64,000 nucleotides of DNA from Gammaproteobacteria bacterium LSUCC0112 (GTDB lineage Bacteria; Pseudomonadota; Gammaproteobacteria; Pseudomonadales; Pseudohongiellaceae): the NCBI GenBank assembly GCA_004535785.1, contig SPIB01000001.1, positions 1,217,441 through 1,281,440 on the forward strand. Direction: 5' to 3'. The translations under genes were made by a program, and so were the position numbers. The notes beneath the pieces are model-generated. The model was given only the letters and a program-made list of their open reading frames with translations. It did no database searches and had not been told where the DNA came from. This document shows, in pieces, positions 27,959 through 37,242 of this stretch (positions are counted from its first letter, which is position 1; the number at the start of each line of letters is the position of its first letter).

Positions 27959-28358
27959 ATTGGCGACTCTCTGCCTGTGTTCTACATCTTCGCTCGTCAA
28001 TTTCAATACCTGTCATGAGGGATATGAACAGTATGAATGAGCCTGGAGATAACATACAAGGAGGTATCTGTTTAGCAAAAAAAACGCCTACCTGCGCGTT
28101 GGAAATTTTTCATCGCGGGGTAGACGTTATCGCTCTAAGGTACGTGTGGTCCAGGATCGGACCAAGAGCATATCGGTTCAAATTTTAATTAGCAAGTTTT
28201 ATGCCAAAGCGTATTTGTTGTGAGGTAAGCACTGTGAATCCCGGTTTGTGCGCACAATGCGCATTATTTCGGTGCAAGATGCACAATCTTGATGCCCCAC
28301 AGTGGGCAGTAACGCACACAGGATGCACTGATCACGCTAATCGGGTACGATCCGTGCC
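27959..28358. other. 400-bp divergent spacer with hairpins and palindromes
   Basis: No recognisable gene. Hairpin 1 (28084-28126) pairs ACGCCTACC...CGCG with CGCGGGGTAGACGT. Hairpin 2 (28132-28169) has GCTCT/AGAGC outside and TGGTCC/GGACCA inside, with a 10-nt bulge. Further right are palindromes near 28246-28291, listed separately. A 54-codon frame from 28024 crosses hairpin 1 but has no family resemblance. Upstream DNA is AT-rich at 28176-28200. Confidence 0.5.
28246..28291. promoter_or_regulatory. Palindrome cluster upstream of the diguanylate cyclase
   Basis: TTGTGCGCACAA (28246-28257) is a perfect 12-bp palindrome. GTGCAAGATGCAC (28272-28284) is a perfect 5-3-5 dyad, overlapped by CAAGAT-GCACA-ATCTTG (28275-28291). 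The GCAC-type half-sites resemble NtrC enhancer sites, but no -24/-12 promoter is present between them and the start at 28359. A repressor or activator site for the GGDEF gene is the safer reading. Confidence 0.4.
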
Positions 28359-29555
28359 ATGACCATCAATGCTGCCAATGATAGCCACCAACTCTTGTTC
28401 TGGAGTGCCGAGTTTAAAGACCCGGCCATAGAGCAGGCGTACCAGCTGCATGTACAGCCGGACACTGTCAGATTTTTACGCATCAGTTTGTTTGTCTGGG
28501 CCGGCTTACTATTGTTTTTTGTCCCGGCAGATCTGGCTTTTCTGGCCCTTAGTGAAGGTTTTTTTGTAATAGCAGGTTTGAGAGTCACCCATGCCGCATT
28601 GTTGGTATGGTTGGCACGGCAAGTGTCGCGGCGACCGGACTGGGCGAGCAACGGTTGGCCGGTGACAATTATCGCCTTGCTCGGATACCCGATGTATCTG
28701 GTGTATCCTTCATATGATCCTGAATTGGCGACTGTTAGTCTCGGTGTCATGATGTTGATGTTCCTGAGCATGTACGTTTTCATTCCGAACAGGCTAATGC
28801 TGACCAATCTGATAGCGCTGGTAGGGATCGTAGGCGTAGTTACGGGCCTTGTTCTGTTGGACGTTCCAGTTACTGGCATTGTACTGACCATTTTGACTTT
28901 ATGCTGGCCTGCCATGCTGGGGTATGTTGCCGCTCAACGGGTGAATATAGGGAGCAGACGGTCTTTTGTTTTATTGCAACAGGCGGCATCCGTAAATCTC
29001 ATATTGGAACAAGAAATATCCCGTCGAAAGGAACTGGAAGAGGAGCTTAACCGACAGGCGTTGATTGACCCATTAACCGGTCTTAGCAACCGACGCCATT
29101 ACGAAATGCTGTTTGAGCGTGAACATGACCGCTGTCGTCGACATGATTCAGCACTGACACTTGGTATGATCGATCTGGATCACTTCAAGCGCATCAATGA
29201 TACCTATGGGCATGATTTTGGTGATCAGGTGCTTAAATTTATGGCAGAAATACTACAACAGCCTTTGCGCCACAGCGATATTCTGGGCAGATTTGGGGGA
29301 GAGGAATTTATTCTGATTCTGCCAGATACCGATATTGCTCAAGCTCAAGCTGTCGCCGAACGGATGCGCCTGTCGCTGGAACAGGATGCAGTGATTCGCA
29401 ACGGCAATGCAGTCAAAGTCACTGCCACATTTGCGCTGACACAGGTGCGCGCTGAGGATGCTGATATACAGGAATGCATACGACGCGCAGACCAGGCGCT
29501 CTACGAAGGAAAACGTGCGGGTCGCAACAGGGTTGCCCTGGCTGACGCGGCCTGA
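28359..29555 (+). CDS. Membrane diguanylate cyclase
   Basis: Makes the second messenger c-di-GMP from two GTP. 398 residues: six hydrophobic helices (about 40-190), a short coiled coil (LILEQEISRRKELEEELNRQ, 213-233) and a GGDEF domain. The active site GGEEF (313-317) is intact, metal-binding D272 is in MIDLDHFKRIND, and the inhibitory RxxD site is R304-HSD, so product inhibition is expected. There is no EAL, PAS or HAMP domain. The N-terminal membrane part is of no named sensor family I recognise. rsuA starts 23 bp after the stop. Confidence 0.93.
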   Translation: MTINAANDSHQLLFWSAEFKDPAIEQAYQLHVQPDTVRFLRISLFVWAGLLLFFVPADLAFLALSEGFFVIAGLRVTHAALLVWLARQVSRRPDWASNGWPVTIIALLGYPMYLVYPSYDPELATVSLGVMMLMFLSMYVFIPNRLMLTNLIALVGIVGVVTGLVLLDVPVTGIVLTILTLCWPAMLGYVAAQRVNIGSRRSFVLLQQAASVNLILEQEISRRKELEEELNRQALIDPLTGLSNRRHYEMLFEREHDRCRRHDSALTLGMIDLDHFKRINDTYGHDFGDQVLKFMAEILQQPLRHSDILGRFGGEEFILILPDTDIAQAQAVAERMRLSLEQDAVIRNGNAVKVTATFALTQVRAEDADIQECIRRADQALYEGKRAGRNRVALADAA

Positions 29556-29578
29556 CACCAAGGAACACCATTTTAATC

Positions 29579-30268
29579 ATGCGCCTGGACAAATTTCTCA
29601 GTCATGCCACGGAATACTCCCGTGCGCAGGTAAAAAAACTCATCCGTGACAAACGTGTACAGATTGGCGATGTCATTGCCAGAGGCGCGGACACGATACT
29701 ATCAGATAATGATCGGGTGTTGCTTGACGGCGAACAGGTGAGCTTGCCGGTCACGCAGTATCTGATGCTTTATAAACCGACCGGTTATGTGTGTGCGAAT
29801 TCAGACAGTGATAACCCTACGGTGCTCGATCTGATTCCTGATGCATCGGCTGATCTGGCAATTGCCGGCAGGCTGGACAAAGGCACCACTGGACTGGTGC
29901 TGCTCAGCAACGATGGTCAGTGGGTCCACAAAATTATCAGTCCGCGGCGGGAATGCGAAAAGACTTATCACGCGCTGCTGGATGGCACAATCACGGATGA
30001 CACGGTCAAGCGGTTCAAGAGCGGGTTTTTCATGAAAGGCGATGACAAACTTACAAAACCAGCCATTCTGGAGTCGTTGGAGGACAATCACGTCAGTGTG
30101 GTCATTTCCGAAGGTCGCTACCATCAGGTAAAACGCATGTTCGCAGCCTGTGGATATCATGTGCTGGCGCTGCATCGCATCAGCGTGGGCGAAATACACC
30201 TGGACCCGGCGCTTGCCCCGGGGCAGTTCAGACCTTTGACCACGGCTGAAGTGAACAGCGTGCTGTAA
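29579..30268 (+). CDS. rsuA: 16S rRNA pseudouridine(516) synthase RsuA
   Basis: Converts U516 of 16S rRNA to pseudouridine. 229 residues: S4 RNA-binding domain (about 1-48, MRLDKFLSHATEYSRAQVKKLI) followed by the catalytic domain with D100 in GRLDKGTTGL. KPTGYVCAN and GRYHQVKRMFAACG are RsuA signatures. The ATG directly follows TTTTAATC. rsmC comes 37 bp later, so two 16S rRNA modification genes are paired. Confidence 0.95.
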   Translation: MRLDKFLSHATEYSRAQVKKLIRDKRVQIGDVIARGADTILSDNDRVLLDGEQVSLPVTQYLMLYKPTGYVCANSDSDNPTVLDLIPDASADLAIAGRLDKGTTGLVLLSNDGQWVHKIISPRRECEKTYHALLDGTITDDTVKRFKSGFFMKGDDKLTKPAILESLEDNHVSVVISEGRYHQVKRMFAACGYHVLALHRISVGEIHLDPALAPGQFRPLTTAEVNSVL

Positions 30269-30305
30269 TGAGGCTGTCGCCGAATACAAATTTGCGGGAG
30301 ATACC

Positions 30306-31364
30306 ATGAAAGATCATTGTCAGGCCCTAGTGCTGGACATTTTAACCAGCACCGTCACCTCCGCGTCAGGACCGGGCCGTACGCTGTGGGTAATGGATGA
30401 AAACCCCGCAATCGACGGGCTGCTCAAGCTCAATGGCAACAAGTCGATTGATGTTGTCAGCAATCGTTATGACACCAGTGAGCAGATGGCGAAACTCGGG
30501 ATCAATACCTTTCTTAGTGATTTTGATTTTTCTGCGCTGGGCGTTTACGACACCATTATTTATCGCATCTCAAAAGAAAAAATGTTGACGCATCATGTCA
30601 TCAACGAAGCACTACGGCATTTGACACCCGAAGGTAAATTGTTTGTCATCGGTGAAAAAACCGATGGTATAAAGTCCATCAGCAAACAGGCTGCCGAGTT
30701 ATACGAGGCCGACACCTCAGCCCGAAAATTTGGTAATGCCTATCTGGCAGAATTCAACAAACCATCACCGGCACCGTTGGACACCAAATACCTGCCAACG
30801 GCAGGTTATACAGAGCTCCGCCTGATCAACCACCCGGTGATGAATTTTTACTCCAAACCCGGTGTGTTTGGGTGGGAGAAAGTTGATAAAGGCAGTCAGT
30901 TGTTGGTGAGTTGTTTACCGCCCGTTATTCAATACATGAAGGGCGTTGACAGCATTCTGGATCTGGGATGTGGCTGGGGTTATCTGATGTTGGCAACTCA
31001 GTCCATACCGGATGCCGTACGTGTTGCGACGGATAACAATGTGGCGGCGATCGACGCAGCGATCAAAAACTTTGCTGAGGCGGGTATGAACGTGCAATGT
31101 CTGGTGGATGATTGTGCGAGCCAACTCCGCCAGCGTTTTGACCTGATTCTGTGTAATCCACCGTTTCACCAGGGTTTCCAGGTCAGTGACACCTTGACGG
31201 AAAAATTCCTGAAAAGCGCATCGCGTTTAAGCCGGCGCAGCACCCGCGTTATATTTGTGGTGAACCAGTTTATTCCGCTGCAGAAACTGGCGGAATCATG
31301 TTTTAAAGAGTCGAGACTGCTGGCCGCCGCCGACGGTTTTAATGTGTTTGAATTACGTCCGTGA
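30306..31364 (+). CDS. rsmC: 16S rRNA m2G1207 methyltransferase RsmC
   Basis: Methylates the N2 of G1207 in 16S rRNA using S-adenosylmethionine. 352 residues in two Rossmann domains. The C-terminal active one has DLGCGWGYLML and NPPFHQGF (near residue 283). The N-terminal one is degenerate, as in E. coli RsmC. The ribosome-binding site is GGGAG. It ends 2 bp from the convergent arsJ stop without a visible terminator. Confidence 0.94.
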   Translation: MKDHCQALVLDILTSTVTSASGPGRTLWVMDENPAIDGLLKLNGNKSIDVVSNRYDTSEQMAKLGINTFLSDFDFSALGVYDTIIYRISKEKMLTHHVINEALRHLTPEGKLFVIGEKTDGIKSISKQAAELYEADTSARKFGNAYLAEFNKPSPAPLDTKYLPTAGYTELRLINHPVMNFYSKPGVFGWEKVDKGSQLLVSCLPPVIQYMKGVDSILDLGCGWGYLMLATQSIPDAVRVATDNNVAAIDAAIKNFAEAGMNVQCLVDDCASQLRQRFDLILCNPPFHQGFQVSDTLTEKFLKSASRLSRRSTRVIFVVNQFIPLQKLAESCFKESRLLAAADGFNVFELRP

Positions 31365-31366
31365 TG

Positions 31367-32614
31367 TTATGACGATGTTGGTGATGAGTGGCGTGGCAGT
31401 CCCATGGATACCAGACTGGTCATCAGCAACAACAGCGCGGATACCCACAGACAGGCGGTGAGGCCAGAGGTCTGGAACAACCACCCGGACAGCAAGGTAC
31501 CTAGCAGCCGCCCCATGGCATTGGCCATGTAGTAAAAGCCCACATCCAGAGACACCCCGTCTTCGCGCGCATAACTGACAATCAAAAAGCTGTGCAGCGC
31601 GGAATTCAACGCAAACACTACACCAAACAACATCAGGCCGCCAATCAGCACCGGGCCGGTGGGTAATGCGCTGCCAAGCAATAATGCGAGGGCCGTTGGG
31701 ATCAATGTCAGCATCAGCGCCCAGCGCAATGCCGATCGACCATCGGGATGAGACACATCATCAAGTGCACGCAAGCTCTGAAATCGCGGCGCCATCGCCT
31801 GCACAAACCCGTAAGCGATCACCCAGCTGGCCAGAAAACCACCGGTTTGCCAGTGATCCCAACCGAGGGTCTGCGACAAAAACACAGGCAAGGCCACCAC
31901 AAACCAGACATCACGTGCGCCGAATAACAGCATTCTTGCCAGCGACAGGCGATTGATGACCGCACTTTTTGACAACAGCTCGGAGAATTTGGGTTTGTTT
32001 GTGCTTTTGCCCAAATCGGTTTTCAGCAACAACAAACTGAGCAACCAGACCAGTAACAGCGCAACAGCCATGGCCGCAGCAGCGCCTTGAAAACCGAGCA
32101 CGGTCAGCAGGGCGCCGCCCAGAAAGAATCCGGCACCTTTGAGTGCGTTTTTAGATCCGGTGAGCAAAGCCACCCACCGATACAGTTTTCCCTGTGCATT
32201 TGCCGGCACCAACAGTTTGATCGCGCTTTTTGCACTCATCTTGTTCAGGTCTTTCGCAATACCGGACATGGCTTGTGCGGCCATGACCCACGCAACACTC
32301 AACATGGCGGTAGGTACCAACAGCATCGATAGCGCCATAACCTGCAGGATCAAGCCGGCATTCATGGTTCGATTGAGGCCAATACGAGCGCCCAGCCAGC
32401 CCCCCGTCAAGTTGGTAATCACACCAAACAACTCGTAAAACACAAACAACAGGGCGATTTGCAGCGGGCTGTAACCGAGCTCGTTAAAATGCAACACCAC
32501 CATCATTCTGAGAGCGCCGTCGGTCAGCGTAAACGCCCAATAATTGCCGGTGATGATGGCGTATTGTTGGTTCATGTTGTGCGGTGTCCCTGCGCAGTCA
32601 GTCTGAATCGTCAT
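31367..32614 (-). CDS. arsJ: Organoarsenical exporter ArsJ (MFS)
   Basis: Exports 1-arseno-3-phosphoglycerate, which breaks down outside to arsenate. 415 residues, twelve hydrophobic helices. The start of the transporter, TGNYWAFTLTDGALRMMVVLHF, and SPLQIALLFVFYELFGV are diagnostic of ArsJ. The first ATG is at 32614; one 39 bp further (MNQQYAIITG) is also possible. It follows the partner GAPDH gene, the known two-gene arsenate resistance module. Confidence 0.93.
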   Translation of the reverse strand: MTIQTDCAGTPHNMNQQYAIITGNYWAFTLTDGALRMMVVLHFNELGYSPLQIALLFVFYELFGVITNLTGGWLGARIGLNRTMNAGLILQVMALSMLLVPTAMLSVAWVMAAQAMSGIAKDLNKMSAKSAIKLLVPANAQGKLYRWVALLTGSKNALKGAGFFLGGALLTVLGFQGAAAAMAVALLLVWLLSLLLLKTDLGKSTNKPKFSELLSKSAVINRLSLARMLLFGARDVWFVVALPVFLSQTLGWDHWQTGGFLASWVIAYGFVQAMAPRFQSLRALDDVSHPDGRSALRWALMLTLIPTALALLLGSALPTGPVLIGGLMLFGVVFALNSALHSFLIVSYAREDGVSLDVGFYYMANAMGRLLGTLLSGWLFQTSGLTACLWVSALLLLMTSLVSMGLPRHSSPTSS

Positions 32615-32635
32615 ACATGGTGCATTGTTGCCTGC

Positions 32636-33664
32636 TTAGACAAAGCCGGCGACTTTGTCAGCCAGTTCCACGGTTCGGTTGGCATATCCCCATTCATTGT
32701 CGTACCAGGCATAAATTTTTACCTGGGTTTTGTTGACGACCATGGTCGACAGCGCATCAATAATGCTGGAACGTGGATCGGTTTTGTAGTCAATCGACAC
32801 CAGCGGCCGTTCCTCATATCCCAGTATGCCTTTTAGCGGGCCATCGGCAGCAGCCTGTAACAATTGATTAACGGCTTCCGCTGTGGTGTCGGTCTGCACT
32901 TCAAATACACAATCCGTCAATGATGCATTGGCCAGCGGCACACGCACGGCATGCCCATTCAACTTGCCAGCAAGCTCAGGGAAGATATGCGTAATCGCCG
33001 TGGCTGACCCGGTGGTGGTTGGAATCAGACTTGATCCACAGGCACGTGAACGACGCAGATCCTTGTGGGGTGCGTCGAGGATGGTTTGAGTGTTGGTAAT
33101 GGAGTGAATGGTGGTCATGGATCCATGTTTGATGTCAAGCGATTCATGAATGACTTTAACCACCGGGGCCAGGCAGTTGGTGGTGCACGATGCGGCGGTC
33201 ACAATGGTATGAAGTGCCGGATCAAACAGCGCGTCGTTCACGCCCATCACCACATTGAGCACACCCTCTTCCTTCACCGGCTGAGTCACCACCACGCGTT
33301 TGACGCCCTGGTCCAGATAGGCCTGCAGCACCGCTTTGGTTTTCATTTTTCCAGACGCCTCGATGACCACCGCGCACGCTGACCAGTCATTCTCGGTAAT
33401 GGTTCTTTCGTGGGTAACCAGAATGCGATCCTCACCAATGATCAGATGATCCTGTTCTGCGCGCGCTTCGAGGTGCCAGCGGCCATGCACCGAATCAAAA
33501 TTCAGCAGGTGTGCCAGTGTGGCGGCGTCGCCGCCCGGATCATTGATCTGCACAACACGCAGCCGTCGTTGGGCAGCCGGTTGACCATAAATGACACGCA
33601 GTGCCAGTCGACCGATTCGTCCAAAACCGTTGATGCCGGTATCTACCAAGGTGCTGTGATTCAT
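32636..33664 (-). CDS. ArsJ-associated glyceraldehyde-3-phosphate dehydrogenase
   Basis: Makes 1-arseno-3-phosphoglycerate from glyceraldehyde 3-phosphate and arsenate for ArsJ to export. 342 residues, with [10 protein letters not shown] (10-19), catalytic C160 in [12 protein letters not shown] and H187. The ribosome-binding site AGGAGT precedes the ATG. The upstream spacer to the lipoprotein gene (33665-33736) is short and no arsR lies beside it. The function is inferred from adjacency to arsJ; the sequence alone would fit a glycolytic GAPDH. Confidence 0.9.
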   Translation of the reverse strand: MNHSTLVDTGINGFGRIGRLALRVIYGQPAAQRRLRVVQINDPGGDAATLAHLLNFDSVHGRWHLEARAEQDHLIIGEDRILVTHERTITENDWSACAVVIEASGKMKTKAVLQAYLDQGVKRVVVTQPVKEEGVLNVVMGVNDALFDPALHTIVTAASCTTNCLAPVVKVIHESLDIKHGSMTTIHSITNTQTILDAPHKDLRRSRACGSSLIPTTTGSATAITHIFPELAGKLNGHAVRVPLANASLTDCVFEVQTDTTAEAVNQLLQAAADGPLKGILGYEERPLVSIDYKTDPRSSIIDALSTMVVNKTQVKIYAWYDNEWGYANRTVELADKVAGFV

Positions 33665-33736
33665 GATGTACTCCTGTCAAACATTTGGTCAGCGCAGGTT
33701 GCCAGAAAGACCTGTCATTATGATGACAGGGCCGCC

Positions 33737-34369
33737 TCAAGGGTCACTGTGCGCGACCGCCCAGTCGATCAGTTCTTTAGCCAGACGGTCAGCGGCGATG
33801 CCCAGGGCTGCTGCTGAGGCCGCTGCGTTATTATTGGTCAACGGTTCGCGTGCCTCAAAACGGTTGCTGGCGATGATTTCGCGGCGATCTGAATTGATCA
33901 GCAATGCATCAAAACGCACCACTGCCGTCGCCCGCCCATCGATGGTTTCTGTGTGCAGGGCACGCAGCATGCCATTGAGCGATAACTCAGATTGCAGGCC
34001 GGCGCTATCGGTACTCAACCCGGCAAACCGCCCATCCTGCCAGAACGCATCCAGCAACCAATCGCGCCACAATTGCGGGATCGGCGCGGTCCATCGGGCG
34101 CCCGGATAGGCTTGAAAGTTGTTGTTCTCAGCCAGAATCAACAAGCGGCTGCCACCGAGTGCATCGCTGCTTTCAGGAATCATCAATCGCAATCCCCCGC
34201 TCAGTTGCAGGCTGTCAGTTGCCCTGATCGCGGAGGGTGGCAACTGGAACAGGTCGACGGGTTCGCGTTCAGGTAACACCGTGCAGCTGGCCATTAACAG
34301 CAATACCAGCATGGGACGCCATAGCAGGCGCATGCGTGTTGATTGGCCTGAGGACAAAACGTGTGTCAT
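33737..34369 (-). CDS. ABC-transport auxiliary lipoprotein (PqiC-like)
   Basis: 210 residues. Lipobox LLMASC with lipidated C29, so an outer-membrane lipoprotein of the PF03886 kind that accompanies MCE transporters. Typical segments are IPQLWRDWLLDAF and ALLINSDRREIIASNRFEAREP. The ATG overlaps the MCE stop by 4 bp (ATGA). An internal ATG at 34333 would give a shorter leader. Its likely role is to join the MCE complex to the outer membrane. Confidence 0.82.
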   Translation of the reverse strand: MTHVLSSGQSTRMRLLWRPMLVLLLMASCTVLPEREPVDLFQLPPSAIRATDSLQLSGGLRLMIPESSDALGGSRLLILAENNNFQAYPGARWTAPIPQLWRDWLLDAFWQDGRFAGLSTDSAGLQSELSLNGMLRALHTETIDGRATAVVRFDALLINSDRREIIASNRFEAREPLTNNNAAASAAALGIAADRLAKELIDWAVAHSDP

Positions 34370-35280
34370 TGTTGAAACTCCCGGATGTTATCGCCGCCCA
34401 GCAAAAAGCCCGCGGGATCATCGCCCAGACGGTTAACCAGGCTGTTCAGATTGTTGATTGTCGCGCGCAGCTCACGCATGGCGGGATCCAGATCCGCAAT
34501 GCCTTGCATGCCCTGATTAAGCGCGCCACGATTTTCTTCCACCAGGGCCTCCAGCTGCAGACTGATGCGCTGCACGTTTGCGAGTGTGTCGCCAGCGCTA
34601 CTCAGAATGGGTTCGCCATGGCGAGCGGTCAGGTCTTCGACGGTGGTTATCAGCCGGCTGATATCGTTACCTGCAGTGACCAGGCTTTGCAGGCCTTCAC
34701 GCAAAACCTGTTGTTCCTCGGCCAGCGCTGTGGTGACGGTATCCAGATTGCTGAGTACCCGTGTGACGTAGGCCGAATTTTCTTCGGAGAGCAGACGGTT
34801 GGCGTTTTCCACCAGCGTGGTGACGTTGACCAGTAACTCCTCGCTGCTGACACGCAATTGTGTCAAGGGAGACGGTTCAGCCTCAATGATGGGTATGCTG
34901 CCATCCCCACCCAAAAATGGGCTTTGTGGCGTGCCCTGGCTGAGCTCGATACCTGACGCACCGGTGATGTTGAGCAGCGCCAACCGGGCGGTGGTATCAA
35001 CCTTGACAGGGGTATCGCCAGCCACACGCACACGTGCCCAGACCAACCGTGGATCTTCGGGGTCCAGCGTCAATCGCTCAACATCACCCACGCGGATCCC
35101 GCTGTATTGCACAAGGCTGCCTACACTCAAACCTGACACAGCTTCCCGAAACAGAATGTCGTATCGTTTCATTTCACTATCAACAACGGATTGCGACATC
35201 CACATGACAAATACCATCAGGCCGGCGCCTGCCAAGGCGGTAAATAGTCCAATCAGAATATGATGTGCTCGGGTTTCCAT
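34366..35280 (-). CDS. MCE-domain protein, MlaD-like
   Basis: Periplasmic lipid-carrying subunit anchored by one N-terminal helix (METRAHHILIGLFTALAGAG). 304 residues from the ATG at 35280, which follows the ATPase stop closely. The MCE domain contains LSVGSLVQYSGIRVGDVERLTLD and a hydrophobic pore region, LLNITGASGIELSQG. The C-terminal half is helical coiled coil (LVENANRLLSEENSAYVTRVL). It is longer than E. coli MlaD (183), nearer to the Mce/PqiB-like single-domain proteins of other Proteobacteria. Confidence 0.88.
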   Translation of the reverse strand: METRAHHILIGLFTALAGAGLMVFVMWMSQSVVDSEMKRYDILFREAVSGLSVGSLVQYSGIRVGDVERLTLDPEDPRLVWARVRVAGDTPVKVDTTARLALLNITGASGIELSQGTPQSPFLGGDGSIPIIEAEPSPLTQLRVSSEELLVNVTTLVENANRLLSEENSAYVTRVLSNLDTVTTALAEEQQVLREGLQSLVTAGNDISRLITTVEDLTARHGEPILSSAGDTLANVQRISLQLEALVEENRGALNQGMQGIADLDPAMRELRATINNLNSLVNRLGDDPAGFLLGGDNIREFQQ

Positions 35281-35311
35281 GATGTCTGTGTCCGTGATTA
35301 ACCGGGAATCT

Positions 35312-36100
35312 TCAGGGTGATAAACCGTTGGCCGACGTTGCGGCCGCGCGTCCGCGAGGGCCATGGAAATAAGATTGAACCCACGGGTCAGGATCTGCCG
35401 CAACGTTTTCAAGTGTATCGACAATCAGTACTTTTTTCTGTGATAACACCGCTACCCGATCACATGTCGCATACAGTGTATCCAGATCATGCGTGACCAG
35501 AAACACGGTCAGTTTAAAGGCATCCCGCAAGGTCAGCAGCAGCTGATCAAACGCCGCTGCGCCAATCGGATCCAGTCCGGCGGTTGGTTCATCAAGAAAC
35601 AATATCTCAGGGTCCAGCGCCAGGGCTCTGGCCAGTGCCGCGCGTTTGATCATGCCACCGGATAACTTGGATGGATACAAATGCCCGGCATTGGCAGGAA
35701 GACCGGTCAGCGCAAGTTTGACACGCGCGATTTGACTGGCTTGAGACCTGTTTAAACCGGTGTGCTCCATCAGCGGCAACGCGACATTTTCAAGTACGGT
35801 GAGCGAGGAGAACAGTGCGCCTTGCTGAAACAATACGCCAAAACGACGTTCCACGGCGGCGCGATCATTGTTATTCAGGGTGAGCAGGTTTTTGCCAAAT
35901 ACCTGTACCTCGCCCGAGGTAGGGCGCAGTAGACCCACAATCGAGCGCAGCAGCACAGACTTTCCGGTGCCAGAGCCGCCCACGACCCCGAGGATTTCCC
36001 CGTGCGTCACGTCCAGATCCAGATCATTGTGCACGCTGTTGCTGCCAAAGCTGTTGCACAGGCTTCTAACCCGAATCACAGATGTATCAGCGCTGGTCAC
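35312..36100 (-). CDS. ABC transporter ATPase, MlaF-like
   Basis: Cytoplasmic ATPase that powers the MCE lipid transporter. About 262 residues from the GTG at 36100, which overlaps the permease stop (GTGA). Walker A GGSGTGKS, Q-loop LFQQGALFSSL, signature LSGGMIKRAALARALA, Walker B ILFLDEPTAGLDP and H-loop VTHD. The KR in the signature loop and MIKR are typical for this subfamily. The longer frame would run into permease coding sequence. Confidence 0.92.
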   Translation of the reverse strand: MTSADTSVIRVRSLCNSFGSNSVHNDLDLDVTHGEILGVVGGSGTGKSVLLRSIVGLLRPTSGEVQVFGKNLLTLNNNDRAAVERRFGVLFQQGALFSSLTVLENVALPLMEHTGLNRSQASQIARVKLALTGLPANAGHLYPSKLSGGMIKRAALARALALDPEILFLDEPTAGLDPIGAAAFDQLLLTLRDAFKLTVFLVTHDLDTLYATCDRVAVLSQKKVLIVDTLENVAADPDPWVQSYFHGPRGRAAATSANGLSP

Positions 36101-37242
36101 CAGTCCATCTCCATGTAAAACAGCGCGGCGACCGCGTCGAGCAGGATCACCACAAAAATGCATTGCACCACGCTGGCTGTGGTGCGCTCACCAACGGATT
36201 GTGCGCTGCCACTGACCTTGAAACCTTCAAGGCAACCAATCAACGCAATCAGCACCGCAAAGACCGGGGCTTTTCCCAACCCCAGCCACAAATGCATCAA
36301 CGGCACTTGCTGAACGATCCCGATAAACTGCGTCAGGCTGATATCCAGTGACAGGACCGAGACCAGTGCGCCCCCGGCAATACCGGAGAGGATGGCGATA
36401 AAACCCAGAATGGGCAGGGTAATAACCAAGGCCAACAAGCGTGGTATGACCAACAACTCAATGGCACTCAGGCCCTGAACCTTGAGGGCATCGAGCTCTT
36501 CGTTAACTTTCATGGAACCAATTTGCGCGGTAAACGCGCTGGCGGTACGGCCAGCCAACAGGATGGCCGCCAGCAGCACGCCCAGTTCACGCATAAACGC
36601 ATAAGCAACCAGATCGACGGTATAAATGGTTGCTCCAAACTGCGCCAACACGGTAGCACCGAGAAACGCCACTACCGCTCCCACCAGAAAATTCAGTAGT
36701 GCAACAATCGGAACTGCGTTGAGGCCTGCTTGTTGCATTTGCGCCACCAAGGCCGTCCAGCGCCATCGCCAGGGGCGAGGCAGCAGCGTCAGTACGGTTG
36801 TGATGGTCAGACCTGTGAACGCAAAAAACTGAAGAAGCTGTCGCCAGCCACTGACCGTCAGCGTCCCCAGTGATTCGAGTCCATCACCCCAGCGATGTCC
36901 CGGATCCTGGGGCGTTTCCCGGCCACGCATGGATGCTGCAACAGCCTGCAACAAGGCTTTCCACTCGGGTGACAGGCCTGCTGCGTGATCCACAATATCA
37001 GCGAGGGTCTCAGGTCCCAGCAATTCCACCAGCAGCGTTGCGCCAGCTGTATCAAGCGCAACAAGGCCACTGGCATCAAGCGAGCGGGGCACCTGCGACG
37101 GGGCGGAGACCTGTTTCAGCAGCCGTTGATACTCCGGCAGTGTCCACTTACCATGCAGGTATAGACGTGGCCACGCGCTTTGATCAGTGGACGCTCCCGT
37201 GTCGTCCGCAGGCAAGGACTGCAAAACCAGCGCATTGATCAT
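36097..37242 (-). CDS. MlaE-type permease with N-terminal STAS-like domain
   Basis: 382 residues from MINALVLQSLP. The first about 100 residues (RLYLHGKWTLPEYQRLLKQV, SLDASGLVALDTAGATLLVELLG) form a STAS-like domain, which in E. coli is the separate protein MlaB. The rest is the five-helix MlaE fold with VGAVVAFLGATVLAQFGA, ELGVLLAAILLAGRTASAFTAQIGSMKVNEELDAL and the last helix FKVSGSAQSVGERTTASVVQC. It is the first gene of the transport operon. Confidence 0.9.
   Translation of the reverse strand: MINALVLQSLPADDTGASTDQSAWPRLYLHGKWTLPEYQRLLKQVSAPSQVPRSLDASGLVALDTAGATLLVELLGPETLADIVDHAAGLSPEWKALLQAVAASMRGRETPQDPGHRWGDGLESLGTLTVSGWRQLLQFFAFTGLTITTVLTLLPRPWRWRWTALVAQMQQAGLNAVPIVALLNFLVGAVVAFLGATVLAQFGATIYTVDLVAYAFMRELGVLLAAILLAGRTASAFTAQIGSMKVNEELDALKVQGLSAIELLVIPRLLALVITLPILGFIAILSGIAGGALVSVLSLDISLTQFIGIVQQVPLMHLWLGLGKAPVFAVLIALIGCLEGFKVSGSAQSVGERTTASVVQCIFVVILLDAVAALFYMEMDW

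Noticed and set aside
28024-28188. 54-codon open frame starting MNSMNEPGDN in the spacer before the diguanylate cyclase
   Set aside because: No family resemblance, crosses hairpin 1, no clear ribosome-binding site, and codon use unlike the neighbours.
28007-28358. c-di-GMP riboswitch upstream of the GGDEF gene
   Set aside because: None of the conserved GEMM sequence blocks are recognisable.
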